The notes: generated from the sequence alone by a model not told the origin. A stretch of 64,000 nt of DNA from Choanephora cucurbitarum (GCA_025331435.1 JAIWNI010000014.1:248001-312000); one strand, 5' to 3'; positions 1 to 11,971 are shown, numbered from the stretch's first letter. Program-made: numbers and translations.

Positions 1-270
1 TTTTCTTTTCTAGTGACTGCTCATATAACTGTTTGAAGACGAAACAATCTTCTTTCAGATGATCCGTATCTAGTGACAAGAAATAAATGGATCCTGTTGA
101 AAATAAAGCGCGGCTTGAAAGCCTATCCACTACTTCCCGACATCGGGAAGTATTATAAGTCTCATTTTTTTTACGTAAAGAAAACGATGACTCATGACTT
201 TGAAGTTGAATTTCAATGCTTTAAATACAAAGCACTCTTAGCTTCCTATCCTCTTTCTTTCTGACACACT
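1..270. other. Upstream region, no supported gene
   Basis: An AT-rich leader to the ACT-domain gene that starts at 271. A 63-codon open frame at 73-264 has no recognisable motif and poor composition, so I read it as promoter and 5' UTR. The last bases before the start codon (about 244-270) are pyrimidine-rich, as at other gene starts in this window. Confidence 0.5.
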
Positions 271-684
271 ATGTCTTCTCATACTATTCAACTTTTGATA
301 TTGCCTGAAGAATTCTCGGTACATCAATATGATCGAGATCATAAAATTTCTGCCAAAGTAATGGATGCCCCTTGGTTCACTCTTTCAAAGACAAGCTCTG
401 AACTTTCCTTGATTGTACCTACAGATTATGTGCTATCGGATACTCCTAACAAAACTGAGGCTAATTGGCGTATGTTTCAAGTAGATGCTCAGATGGACTT
501 TGGACTTGTTGGTATCCTTGCACGCATAGTGAATCCCTTAAAGGACAATACTATCCCTGTGTTTGTTGTCAGCACTTTTGATACAGATTACGTTATGGTC
601 AAACAGGATAAATTGACACAAGCTATCCAAGTTTTAAACGAGGCACCTAGCATTGTTGTAAAACAGGGCCAATCTATCCTATAG
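271..684 (+). CDS. ACT-domain protein (ACT_7/CASTOR-like)
   Basis: Single exon, 137 residues. The C-terminal half carries the ACT_7-type signature: FGLVGILARIVNPL, then VFVVSTFDTDYVMVKQ, then a helix that ends before a final beta strand. In this family the fold binds small ligands, often amino acids; animal CASTOR proteins sense arginine for TORC1, while small fungal versions have no settled function. The start is the first ATG of the frame and the protein begins directly with a beta strand, so it looks complete. The family call is firm. A regulatory role in amino-acid sensing is inference only. Confidence 0.85.
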   Translation: MSSHTIQLLILPEEFSVHQYDRDHKISAKVMDAPWFTLSKTSSELSLIVPTDYVLSDTPNKTEANWRMFQVDAQMDFGLVGILARIVNPLKDNTIPVFVVSTFDTDYVMVKQDKLTQAIQVLNEAPSIVVKQGQSIL

Positions 685-1567
685 GCTTCTGTATGTTCTT
701 TGAAATCACAGTCTAGTTGGTGGAGGCTGTCCGTTACAAGAAATCAAATGCTTTTCATTGAATAAATCTTAAAATGTTAAAGGTGCTAGAACATTATTTA
801 TACATTAGATGTAGTGTTCAAAGAACAGGCATGTGCTAATATCTTGCTTTTCGGTCTCTTTCAGTTCTCTTGAAGTCAAATACGATGAATGTCGTGTCTT
901 TTTATAAGAGATAAAAAGAAAGCCATATACATTTCTGGTAATAAGTACACGAATGTTAGCAATGATGTACGTTAGCCTTCTTCTACCCAACCTTCCTACT
1001 AGTGAAAATATTCAGGTAATCGAGAGCACACATACTGGTGATTCAAATATGTATTGATAACCATTCACTCTATTATGAATACTTATGAAGCGTTAGTCGC
1101 AGCATGTTTGTTTTTCATAGCAAAGAAAAAAAAAGAGGTTTTTCTGATTATCGATATCATACTGACTGTCCTTTGCTCTTAAGGAGTACTCCTCATGTTC
1201 AATTGTGTGGCCAGAAATACGAGTTAAAACAGTTTCAATGTAGAAAATAAAAGGCGAAAAGATACTGATGCACGTATGATACTATTTATACTGGGAAGAA
1301 GGATATAACTTTAAAGACAGTTTGATAATTTAAAACATGCTGGGCTCTTAAGAGCCACTCATCATAGCAAAACATCCTTAATTGATGCTTCATTCAATGA
1401 ATTCTGACAATTCTTGCGCACTCAGCTCGTTTGCACACAACAAAACAGGTTACACAGAGTCGATTATGAAATCAAAAGTTTATCTACAAGATTAAAATTA
1501 ACAGCTTTAAAGACGCCTACGATCAAACTAACTGCAACTCTCAATCAGGCCTAAAGGAAATCGCAAA
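685..1567. other. Intergenic region
   Basis: About 880 bp of AT-rich DNA between two plus-strand genes. I see no RNA gene, repeat or convincing reading frame. It should hold the 3' end of the ACT-domain gene and the promoter of the sterol isomerase gene. Confidence 0.5.
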
Positions 1568-2287
1568 ATGACTTCTCATCCGTATTACCCCACTACACTT
1601 GACATCCCATTATATGTTCCGAACACGAGAAGCACGTTTGAGTTACTTGTTGCTGCAGGTTCAATGATGACGATCTTGTTGATCAGTAGCGTTCTGTTAT
1701 TCAACACTTCAAAAAAGGCGACATCACAAGCACGCTTTTCATGGTTTTTTGTGAATGGCTTTATGCATTGTGGTTTTGAGCTTTATTGGCTAGTCAACCG
1801 AAAGACACTTGCTGGTCAAAGTGACTTGTTGGCCGAGATGTGGAAAGAGTACGGTCATGCCGACTCTCGTTATATTGTAGGCACCGATGATTTGTTGTTG
1901 ACCTTAGAGACACTGACTATTGTAAGTGACCGAGTTGCACTTTTTCTGCTTCTAACAATTTGTCTTTAGTTTATATGGGGTCCTTTATGTATTGCATCTG
2001 CGTATTATATCTTGAAGGGATCCTACAAGCAATACTCGCTTCAATTGCTTGCTTCTATGTGTCATCTGTTCAGTTGTACACTTTATTATATAGTGGATTT
2101 GCCCGAAGCAATCAACTGTAATCCAAGCCCTATTTATTTCTGGATTTATTTTATAGGATTCAATGCTCCTTGGATTTTGGTAAGTGTATAGCTTTTGCTG
2201 TTACTTTCAACTAAACGAAAAAAAAAGGTACCGCTTTATTTGGTCTTTCAATCTCGATCGGTTATTCTATCAAAAAAGCTGGACTGA
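1568..2287 (+). CDS. EBP-type sterol delta8-delta7 isomerase (EXPERA family)
   Basis: Three exons: 1568-1921, 1970-2179, 2228-2287; 207 residues, close to the usual 220-230. In the EBP family this is an ER membrane enzyme that moves the C8 double bond of sterol intermediates to C7. The family's catalytic set is visible: His67 and Glu71 in HCGFE, Glu114 in LETLT, and Asn183 in the last membrane helix (GFNAPW). The segment WKEYGHADSRYI matches the conserved luminal loop. Four hydrophobic helices are expected and can be seen. Most studied fungi perform this step with the unrelated ERG2 enzyme, so a fungal EBP is of interest. EXPERA relatives such as TMEM97 lack this full set, which favours the isomerase. 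Confidence 0.88.
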
Positions 2288-3350
2288 TTTGTATACCAGG
2301 CTTGTTTGAAGATCGATCTTCTTTGGTTCTCAAATAGACACATTCGAATTAAAAGCCGATAGTAGATAGATGCTACAAAAACAGAACTATTGCACGTTTG
2401 TATGTATGTCTTTTTGTTTAGAAGAAGAGCTATATATTTGTAGAAACCATAACAATATTATGAGCCTTTGTTTTTGTTGATGCCCTTTTTTATCCTATCA
2501 AGTATATAATGCTGATCACGGCCTCAAGCTAAATTGGAAGCATTACAGTGACCTACTAGAATAATCATGTTCTCAAAAAAGGGAAGACATAAGTGGCATA
2601 TTTCATATAACCAGAATTCGTTAATTCCCTTTACTAAGCTGCATTAAAAGTCTTGTCTGTTGGCATTCTAGAAAACCCCATTTCTTCTGTGAAACTTGAT
2701 CCAAAATGCGCATGAAGGCTTTTAATTAAGATACTAATGTCCTGATAATGCTCCCTGAATTAATTTTTTTAACCTTCAATTACTGCAAGAGTATGCTTGC
2801 AAATACGATGGACAGTGTGATAAAAGTGAAAGTGCAATGCTAACCTTCGGTTTATTATCCAGCCCAGAACTTTTCTTTCTCCTAACACAAATATCTAATG
2901 CAATTCTTTGTCGAATTGTATATTCTAACTACTTGTGTTCGAGTAAAGGATGAATTGTGAGTCAGTAGTATGATCGATGTTGTTCTATGGGACATATGGA
3001 AACTTCCTTCTTTATGCATAACCATTAGAGCAATTCGTTGCAATGCTTCCATTTTAACCTAAACCACTGTCAACATTATGCGCAAAGTTATACAGTGAAA
3101 AGAGAAGACACGACTAGTTGTAGCAACAGGCTAGGTTTCTTTATGAAAAGATAGTAGATCCAAAATGTTGATTTCATTTTTTCTACTTACTAACTGTTGA
3201 ATCCATATAGATTAAATATACATGTATTTTCTTTCTTTTTTTATTGTTTTCTTTTCTGTGTAGTTTTTTATAAAGAAAAAAAAGGGGGAAAAAGAGAGAA
3301 AAAAAAGCTCTAAGGAAGAAACAGTTGCCTTGTAAACAAATAGGCGCATT
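2288..3350. other. Intergenic region between convergent genes
   Basis: About 1.06 kb between the 3' ends of the sterol isomerase and eIF1A genes. AT-rich with A and T runs near 3230-3310. No coding or RNA gene seen. Confidence 0.5.
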
Positions 3351-3998
3351 TTAAATCTAAAAGAAAGCAAAGCGTTAGCCTTACTGAAGTCATCAAGTGT
3401 TACAAATTCAACAAAACTCACATCATCAATATCAAAATCGAATTCAACATCATCATCCTCTTCACCACCAAAGGCATTGTCGGTTTCGTTAATCTTGGCA
3501 GTATCAGGCAATTCACCATATGATTTCAATTGTCTGGCTTCATCAGGGTTGTAACGTTGAATGACATCAGCCTTTTCGTCTTGGAAATCACGCAAAGAGA
3601 GCAAGACAATATCACCTTGGTTGATCCAAACCTTCTTACGTAATTTACCACGAATAAGCGCTAAACGCTTAACACCATCGAAACATTGGGCTTCGACACG
3701 ACCGTTACCCAACATCTTAGTAACTTGGGCATATTCTTATATACGTGCGAAAAGAATAGAACGAGTCAGGCTATTTTGTCTATTTTCGCACACATGTATC
3801 ATGATTACCTTGGCCTTCTTCTTTGAAAACAAGTTCACGCTTGTCGTTTTCGGTGTCGTTCTTTCCTCTTCTTCTAGATTTACCACCCTTTGTGTGTGGA
3901 AAAAAACAGAGAAAGTGTTTATTGTTGCGGTTAGGATAAACGACACTACAGCTATTCTTTCAGGTCTTTTTCTTTACCTTTCCCTTGTTTTTAACCAT
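3351..3998 (-). CDS. Translation initiation factor eIF1A
   Basis: Exons on the minus strand: 3998-3978, 3887-3809, 3735-3422, 3356-3351; 139 residues. eIF1A binds the 40S A site and, with eIF1, promotes scanning and start-codon choice. Seen: the basic N-terminal tail (MVKNKGK, then [11 protein letters not shown]), the OB-fold segment with [14 protein letters not shown] and [10 protein letters not shown], and an acidic C-tail. The last intron begins GTGAGT and ends TTTTAG after a branch-like GCTAACG, leaving a last exon of only ATT TAA, so the protein ends in DIDDI, the usual eIF1A terminus. Reading through that intron instead gives a low-complexity hydrophobic tail, which I reject. Confidence 0.95.
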
Positions 3999-4706
3999 AA
4001 TGGATTTTAGTTAAGAAAAAAAAGAGAAAAATAGTTAAGGAAAAAAATTGCCAGTTTATTAAAACTGCGGCTAGTGCACGATAGAACCAATTTGTTTATT
4101 TCGTGGCTTGTACACCAACTAAAAAGAAAAAGGTTGTCGGACCTTTTTAGTTTAGACCCTAAAAAGCATCTGTATGCATGGCCTTCTTTATCGACAAAAA
4201 CGGTAAATCATGTCTTGAAACTGAATGATCATTACTAGCAGAAAGAGCCAATTACAGGAAAAGTACGAGATGATAGTGTTACCCTTTGATTTACAAGGCA
4301 AAGCTTACTTTAGGTTATCTGCATACTCTATTTCAGTCTTGAACCATTGAAAAGTCCTTCTCTTTAGCCAAAGTATTCCTGTCTTCATTTGATTTGAAGG
4401 TATGATATGTTATAAAAGTAGTCTACCAAGGCAAAAGTTGGGCAGTTTCATAAAGACAAAAAAGACAATATGCCAATTCAGAGCATATCATTTGAGTGCA
4501 ACAAGCTTATTGTTGTTTCCAAAATATCTTGAAATTAAGATCGAGAACTTAGGCATTAAAGAAGAGATTGAAACAATAGAAGACTTGAAAGAATGATGCA
4601 TTCTTAATATAACAGTTGTGTGTGACAGCCGTTCTCTTTCTAAGCCTTTTAGGTTGCAATTTAAAATCAACTTGTATATTCTCCCTTTCTCTCAATCTCT
4701 ACAGAT
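3999..4706. other. Divergent promoter region
   Basis: About 700 bp between the start codons of eIF1A (minus) and U11/U12-35K (plus). Short open frames inside it overlap one another and have no motifs. A pyrimidine run ending in ACAG at 4681-4704 lies directly before the 35K start codon and could be a leader tract or a 5' UTR splice acceptor. Confidence 0.5.
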
Positions 4707-5435
4707 ATGTGGTATTCTAAAGAATACAAGCCAGTACAAGTAGGCTCCATTGATGGTGCAGGAACTGTGCCACACGATGCAGCAGTTAAGAGAGCAGCCC
4801 AATCAACTTGTAAGTTATTTTGTCTGCATAGTTTCTCCCTTTGAACTAAAAGAAGAAAAAATAGATCAACCTCCAAAGAATTTGAAAACCGACCCTCAAT
4901 GTACTTTGTTTGTTGGTCGATTAAGTCTAGATACCAGTGAGGCATCATTGCATTCACACTTTGAGAAGTATGGACAAATAAAAGAAGTCCATATCATTAG
5001 AAATCAAGGTAGACAAAGTAATACAATCATCCAACTGAACTCATAAGCCTAATATTGTTATCAGTTACAGGAATATCACAAGGTTATGGTTTTGTGACAT
5101 TTACAAAAGAAAAGTATGCAAAGGACGCTTACCGTCATGCCAATAAGACAACGTTAAATCATCACACCATCTTGGTGGATTATGAGAGAAGCAGGACTAT
5201 GAAAGGCTGGATTCCAAGACGACTAGGTGGTGGTTTTGGTGGTAAAAAAGAAAGTGGTCAGCTACGATTTGGTGGCCGAGATAGACCTTTCCGAGATCCA
5301 GCACAGGGTCACATCCCTTATGACCAAAGGCACTCTGACGATTGGCGATATCCTGAGTCAAAAAAGAGAAGGTCTTCTTCTCCAAATGAGTCAAAGAGAT
5401 ACACAAAGCGCTCACGACATACAAGCATTAACTAA
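4707..5435 (+). CDS. SNRNP35: U11/U12 snRNP 35-kDa protein homologue (minor spliceosome)
   Basis: Exons 4707-4809, 4865-5008, 5065-5435; 205 residues. In animals and plants U11/U12-35K is the U1-70K counterpart of the U12-dependent spliceosome. Seen: the N-terminal KEYKPVQVGSIDG motif typical of 35K, one RRM with RNP2 LFVGRL (about residues 49-54) and RNP1 GYGFVTF (about 89-95), then the diagnostic GWIPRRLGGGFGGKKESG and LRFGGRDRPF block, and a short RS/KR-rich tail. That block separates it from U1-70K. The tail is shorter than in the human protein. It converges on RRP7, with 25 bp between the two stop codons. Confidence 0.93.
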
Positions 5436-5460
5436 TAATAACAATGTCTTTATTTCTATC

Positions 5461-6494
5461 TCAATAAGGCTTGAATTTTCTACTCTGCTTCAATTTGGCA
5501 ATCTTAACTTTGTCTTCTTCAAAGCGTTTTCTTAATTCACTCAACTCGTTCTGCTTTTGTTCGCGCATTTGGAAGCGGTAGAAATTGACTAGTTCCTTCT
5601 TCTTCTTGGGTTTGTATGCGTCTGCAGCATCAGCAGAGATGGAAGCAACATTGATGCTACCATCAGTTGTCTTTGCCTTCTTATGACGCACAACTACTGT
5701 AAAACCATCTTCGTCCATTTGATTCATGCGCTCTAATGTTTCGCGTTCCTTCTTGTATTCATCTTCCTTAAACTTCATCATAAATGAATCCACTTCCTTT
5801 TGTAAATCGTGTGCATTGGGTCGTGATAGCTGATATGTCAACAAATAACCTTGATAAAAAAAAGGAGCATTAGACGTACTGTAGGTAAAATATTGTATAT
5901 CAACAACTTACGACCAAGACCAAGAGGTTGCTCTGAATCTTCATCTTCCTTTGCCCACTTCTTTTCTACACGATGCATGTTTAGCACATCAACTAGATCT
6001 TGGTCTGTACTAAACACAACATGTGCTGAAGATCCACTTGTAAACAATCGCCTTAACTCTCTTTGATGCACCTCTTCTTTCTTTTCTTCGTCGTTCTCCT
6101 CTGACTTTCTCTTTTTGCTGTTCTTTTTACTTTTCTCGCTGGCTTCTGCAGCAGCAGCAGCAGCTTGGTTTGCTTCCATAATCTTCCAGTATTCCTCAGT
6201 TACTGAGGATCCAGAGTCGCTGTAGGTAATTTGGTCAATAGCATGACCTTTGAAGAGTTTTTTTATATGTCTGTCGGTTGTGTCAGCAGGCAAGTTCAAC
6301 AGGAAGAGTGTTCTATCTCTGATATTCTCATCAATAAGTGATTTGCTTTCATGTTTTCGCATATAAAAGTAATGGCGAGCACTTTTATCCTCAGTCACAA
6401 TAACAGGTAAAATCTTAAAACCTTGAAACTCTTGCAACTGTTTGCTTTGCTTTGCGCTTTGCTCGACTGTTTCTACTTTCTTCGACTTGGCCAT
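5461..6494 (-). CDS. RRP7: Ribosomal RNA-processing protein 7 (RRP7)
   Basis: Exons 6494-5912 and 5849-5461; 322 residues. Rrp7 belongs to the UTP-C/CURI group of the small-subunit processome and acts in 18S rRNA maturation in the nucleolus. Seen: an N-terminal region with the ILPV and HYFYMR motifs, an RRM-like segment (TLFLLNLPADTTDRHIKKLF), a lysine-rich insert with a run of alanines, and the C-terminal RRP7 domain (LQKEVDSFMMKF, then DGFTVVVRHKKAK, ending in NFYRFQMREQKQNEL and a basic coil). The intron joins GLGR to YLLTYQ in frame. The first ATG of the frame is used. Confidence 0.9.
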
Positions 6495-6648
6495 GATGTT
6501 TAATACAAAATAAAAAGAAAAGAGATATAGACAAAAAGAGAATACTAAATTTGTTCACAACTCAAAACTATAGCAACCATACACACTTATCATAGAATGT
6601 GTGTGGCGCAAATATGAAATACAGTCACGTATATCATTTGAATGTTGT

Positions 6649-8211
6649 TTATGCAGATGTTGAATGTGTTTCTGTACTCTTTACATTATGTGTGTCTAAA
6701 GAGTCTTCGCTAACAGAAGGTATCGGTATATCATCAGGCGTAACTTCCAGCTTTACTTTCTGATAGATAGTACCAATGATCTTCAAGCCTAGTGCTCTTT
6801 GTCGAAGTGTCTCTCTTGACACAGTAGGGTCATTTAATACTCGATCACAAACCTCTCGGAGCACACTTTCGACTTCTAATTTTGATCCTCTCCAAATAGC
6901 CTTTAAGCCCTAGATATGAGAGTTGATAACTGCGTTATATCTGATAAAATATGCGTCATTTACCTTAGTGGCTGCTTCTGTCTCTAGTTTTATTCTTTGT
7001 TCTTCTGTCAAGTCTCCTTTTTCTTCAGCCTTCTGTAATTCTGTGTAGCTTGATTGCAGATCATAAGCCGATCGGATTGTACCAACAGTCTCGCTAAAAA
7101 TGTAACTCTTCTCCTTCATTGAATGAAACATACCACCCAATCCAAATGCAACTCCTCTATTGATGTACTGTGTTGCTTTGGTCAAATAAGTGTAACCTAT
7201 AGCATTCAACAATTCAACACCATGACTTTCTTTCTTTAGGTCCTCTGCTTCGATTTGAATGATATTGGAGAAAGCAGCAGTTCTTGCTTCTTCCGAGATG
7301 TCATTCAGTTCGGTATATAAACTGAGTTTGTTTATCAACTTAGTAACCAATGTTGCCACACGTTTTTCTTTTGCTTCTGCCCTTATTTTTCGCTTGGCTT
7401 CTTCACGCTCAGACTTTTCTTCAATTGAAAGTGTCTTTGAGTCATTACCGCCTTCCTCTGCCTCATGAGTCTCGAGTGCATCTCTCATCTCTCTTCCAAT
7501 TGACATTTCACCAATGATATCAACAAATCGATCGCCGCCAAATGCTTGCTTAAAGAAGGCCTCAGGGTCCACTAAAGAAAAAAAAATAGGACGTGAACAG
7601 GTATTGCTATTTCTGATTCAATTCAACTTTACTGAATCCACCGTCAGGACCGTTCTGCTCTCCAAATTCGTTATATTGCTTCCTAAGTTCAGGATCTGAC
7701 AAAACTTGATATGCCTCTGATATCTTCTTGAACTAAATACAAAATGTGAGAATAATGAAAGGGAGAATGTCGCTTTTTCTTTTCGTTACTTTTTCTTCGG
7801 CCGTCGGATCATTAGGGTTTTTGTCAGGATGGTATTTTATTGCTAGCTTCCTATAGGCTTTTTTTATGTCTGCCTGTGTTGCAGAAGGCATTACACCTAA
7901 ACAGTCATAATATTCGGTAGATACTGGTTCTTGGTCTATTTGAAACAACATGATTTTGTTGAGTAAGAATCTACAACTGCTGCTCTGTCTCTACCTGTTC
8001 CTCGCTTTCGTGACCACTTAGAAGTGGGTCGACTAGGTTTGACCTTGCCTGCGGAGTCGATTTCAACCTGAACAATAGATTGACATGACCAACATTCCAC
8101 TTCCACTCGTGTGCTTCGGGTGTTGGGCGCTGGAAGGAATTCGAATGGCTGAGTACAAGACTTGCAACTCGTCTGTAAATAAGGCTCTGGTTTTCGAGAA
8201 GAATACGGCAT
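6649..8211 (-). CDS. J-domain co-chaperone, Caj1/DnaJ-X type, with N-terminal zinc ribbon
   Basis: Exons 8211-7995, 7935-7790, 7732-7633, 7571-6964, 6909-6649; 443 residues. From about residue 79 it is a Caj1/Djp1-type Hsp40: a J domain with YHPDKNPND (HPD present), then [19 protein letters not shown] and a long C-terminal DnaJ-X region ending in an acidic, Ser/Thr-rich tail. J proteins stimulate Hsp70 ATPase. Ahead of the J domain lie about 70 residues with two CxxC pairs (CKSC, CWSC) spaced as a zinc ribbon, joined by a basic linker. The join uses a 59-nt GT-AG intron that restores frame exactly. Without that intron a separate J protein could start at an ATG at 7951; I prefer the fused model. 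Confidence 0.85.
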
Positions 8212-11200
8212 AAAAGAATGAACAGGTGTTTTTTAGATTTTTCTTGTTATCCTTTTTACCTGATTTAGAGTCAGCTGACAATAAGATTTGAATAAATGCT
8301 TTTAGAAATCAGCCTTTCGAACAAAACAATCAGCATTGGTCATTAGAGTACGGCACACGCAAAACTGATCATCAGTTCTTACCTCCTTTTTATTTCTTTG
8401 AGAATTGCTTGTCTTGCTATCTGATATGTCATCTGAATGAGTATTATGATGTGTGTAGTTTTCTTGATTGTTTGACGAGTCATTAGTTTCTTCAAGTGTA
8501 TATCAGTTTAAGGAAATACCATTTTACCTAATCGCCATTGATGGTCTTTTCTGATAGAGCCTCTTATAGTTCTTTATATGAGTAGACTGATTATTGTAGC
8601 AAGAGAATGCAAAAGATAAGACTTGGCATTTTGGTTCAATGAAACTTCAGATATGCGCACAATCCAACTAAAAGTTTTTCCTTTTCTTACTAGCTAACCT
8701 GCACAGCTCCTCAACAGCCCTTTTCTTTCCCTTTTAAGTAAGGTGTTATGACATTGCTCAGAAAGTTAATTACAAGAGAACAAGATATACATTCATGCAA
8801 TTCTGAAGCATTTTGATAAATATGGAAAGTTTACTAATCCAAAAAAAAACCAGAGATTTCACTTGTTGTTAATATATGTATTGCTTACAAACACATATGC
8901 TGATGCCCCTCTAAAAAGAAAACTTTGAGCACTTATTTTCAACAGCCAATCTGATTTTTGTGCGTATTTATTTATGCACTTGAGTTTTACTTCCTGTACT
9001 TTTTTTTAGAGTTTTACTAGCCAGCTGTAACTCTTCTGGAATCAAAACCTATCAAGCTATAGGTCAGGTAACTGTCTGTCCTAATAGTCAATAGATGGTA
9101 GAAACTATCTATAAAGTCTGTTTTGCCTTCCAATAAAAGAAAAAGAAAGCGACCCTCAAAATGAAATCCATGCCGGTAAAAAGAGAGTATGAAGTATATA
9201 TCAAAAGACAAACTATAATTTCAAGGAGTAAGCGTTTTCTTTCTTGGGAATAGGATCGGATAAATCTTATCCAAGCGTACATTTAAGCATACTTTTCTCT
9301 TTTGAGTTATCGTTTAGCTATCCTGCATTAATTGGTAAAAACAAGCAAAACGGTGCATACAATTCAAAATGGCAAAGCTATCCGATTGGATACTTGAACT
9401 CAGATGCAGATCTCTAAATGATTGAAGGAATTTACCTACATCACATAAGCTTATAGTGCATTGCGCGCTAATATAACAGTCTGTAACATAAAAAAGCATA
9501 CATTGCATATCTGAAGTATACAAGCGAGAGCCATTTGAGTCAGTAAGCAAAGCGCAACTGTCCACAAAAGAAGAAAAGGCTTGTCTTACCCGGCCAACTG
9601 TCTAAATGCGTATTACAAGATTTTATGAACGGCTTTAAGATAAGGTTTTTATCTTTGTAGTACACTCATTTTAGCAAGCAAAAGTCTTCTAATGCTAAAG
9701 ATGCTTATTGGAACGCCTCAAGCTTAACTGATTATTGCTTACGGCTCAACAAATAACAGTTACATTTCACATATGCAACCTACTTAAATAAGACAGTACT
9801 CTTGGCATAAGCTTTTTTCAGCATAGGAGGTTTCCATTCTATCCAAACAGCTTATGACTGGTATAAGCTCAGTTTTATAAGCGCTGTATACTCAAGGCTG
9901 TTATATTATTTCTTTATGGATTCAAAATGAATTAGTCTTGCCTAGTAGGGTTGTTAGATTATTGTAAGGAATGTAGATAGATCGAGCTTATAGAGAAGTC
10001 TTTTTTATCTCAAGAACCAAAGCCTTGGTGTTATTAAGAAGAATAAGACGACCTTCAATGGCAGGGAGGTTGTTGATGTCTATGAAAATCTCTTTTCTCT
10101 TTTTGCATTAAAAGTATAGCTTACAAAAAAAAATGGAAGGTGCCTGAATGTTTTTTCGCTTTTGTAGGTCTTTAAATCTGTATTGACACAACATCTGGAA
10201 ACTTGTTTCTTTCGCTGTCTTTCTTTTCTTTTGATAGCCATCCTCTATGAGTTGTCTTTTGTTATTCATGCTGAAAGTTATTTCAAACAACAGTGTTGGT
10301 AGAATCAAATAATGTAAGCTGGTTTCTGAAAAGAAATATTCTTCAACATTACTAAAAGCTCGTATAATGGCAAAACTTGTCCAAGTTAATTTGACACATC
10401 AAAGTAAAGACAGCAACACTTGATAGAGTAACCAATTTCGCACATTTTGTCAAACAATGAGTAACATCTAGATAAAGAATGAACCGGGACATGTAGTTGT
10501 CTCCAAAGCAGCTTTGTTAGTTACTATTATCTGTTGGTGCTTTAATATACTCGCTTAGCAGCTAAACTTTTTTGCACGAACCAAGCCATGACTGTCTGCA
10601 AGAACAATACTATTTTCTTTTTTCCATTCTATCTGACTAGCATGAATGAAGTGTTCGTAATTGCTTATCAAAAACAAGGTTTTTTGTAATATTGTACAAA
10701 ATGTTTGTATACATAAATAAACATTTATTTTAAGAAGCCTTATAGATGCCCAGATATACTGATATAGCGTATAAGAGATATGGGCATCAATGTGCTTTGA
10801 TATAATCAAGCAAAAGGACAAATAAGGTGTATTCTTTTAGATCGATCATATTCTGTTACTATACAAGTGATAAATCAAACTGCTTAAGTCAACTAAAGCT
10901 TACAAAAAGGTGAGCGAACACAACCTATCTTTGGTTGATGTTCTTTTCAATACAGAAATGCTTTATACATCTAAATCTAACAGCTAAACCACATTTATGT
11001 CGTAGTAAACTCTATTCTCAAGTCTTTGAATGCAGGCCCTCATTGTTCAAACTTTTGCAGTCTGAGGAAACATAAAATGCATCGATGCTATATAAAGAAT
11101 TTGAAACGAGTTCATACAGAAAATAGGTCAAACCAGAGCCTGCATTGACTGGACGGTCAAGAAGATACGATGGAAATATCTAACTGTTTGAGAATACGCT

Positions 11201-11971
11201 TGTTCTTCTCGAGCTGATGCTATCTTTTGTTTGTTTTTATCTCAAAATTCTGTAACATCGACCAATCTATCCCTTTATAGGCACTGTTGCTATAAAGGAA
11301 TCAACGCAATATGTTGATATTAAGAGCATATTACTACAGTTTAGCCCAGCTGTCGAAACTATTTACTTGCATAATATTCTATGTGAGCCTATTTTGACAC
11401 ACCATCTGAATTTAAAAGCAAGCAACATAAGCCTACATAACGCAATTTACAACAACAGAAAACAAACATATCAAAGTGCATGTCAAATTCATTTTAGTAA
11501 CCAAACAATGGTTGTACAATTTTTTTTTGTAATCATATGGTGTTACGAAATACCAGCGGCAAATAAATTTAGTTTTAGAGTAAAAAAAAAGAGAAGGAAA
11601 GAAACATAGCCAAAAATATGTCAAACACAACAGAGTTGTTCTTGAAGTTGATTTAGAGATAGAACCTTCATGAGTTTGGTATTAGTAAAAATGAGCTCTA
11701 AATAGGATAAAGAGATGAGGCTTTTACGGAGTAGTATTTTTTAGCTGATAAGACGAAGAAAAATGGATTTTAGGCTTTCGAGAAATGAATCATTGCAACA
11801 GCTGAATAAGTTTCTTTAGTCAATATTCCAATCACAACACTATCCAATTAAGAGCCAGCTTTAGAAAAGGCTTGTAACATTGTATTTTTTTTCTCTTTTT
11901 ATTTTTGCATTTTCCCTTTTTTTCTTCTTTCACCTTTCAAGCTTTGCAAATACAAGCAAATTCAATAAGAT
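8212..11971. other. Gene-poor 3.7-kb region
   Basis: The largest empty stretch in the window. Open frames of 60-90 codons occur on both strands (for example near 9017-9565, 10555-10821 and 11367-11630) but overlap each other, lack motifs and have no plausible exon partners. No tRNA-like fold, terminal inverted repeat or transposase fragment was seen. A pyrimidine-rich stretch at about 11885-11940 probably belongs to the promoter of the TBC gene. Confidence 0.5.

Noticed and set aside
73..264. 63-codon open frame before the ACT-domain gene
   Set aside because: No motif, AT-driven composition, and it runs into the pyrimidine leader of the next gene.
3212..3421. Extended hydrophobic tail for eIF1A
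   Set aside because: It is the unspliced last intron plus 3' UTR; splicing gives the normal DIDDI end.
7733..7951. A separate J protein starting at the ATG at 7951
   Set aside because: The 59-nt intron with GT-AG ends joins the upstream zinc-ribbon exon to the J domain in frame, so the ATG lies inside that intron. Kept as an alternative in the gene entry.
8280..11900. Possible tRNA or rRNA genes in the long gap
   Set aside because: I looked for GGTTCRA-type T-loops and paired stems and found none convincing.
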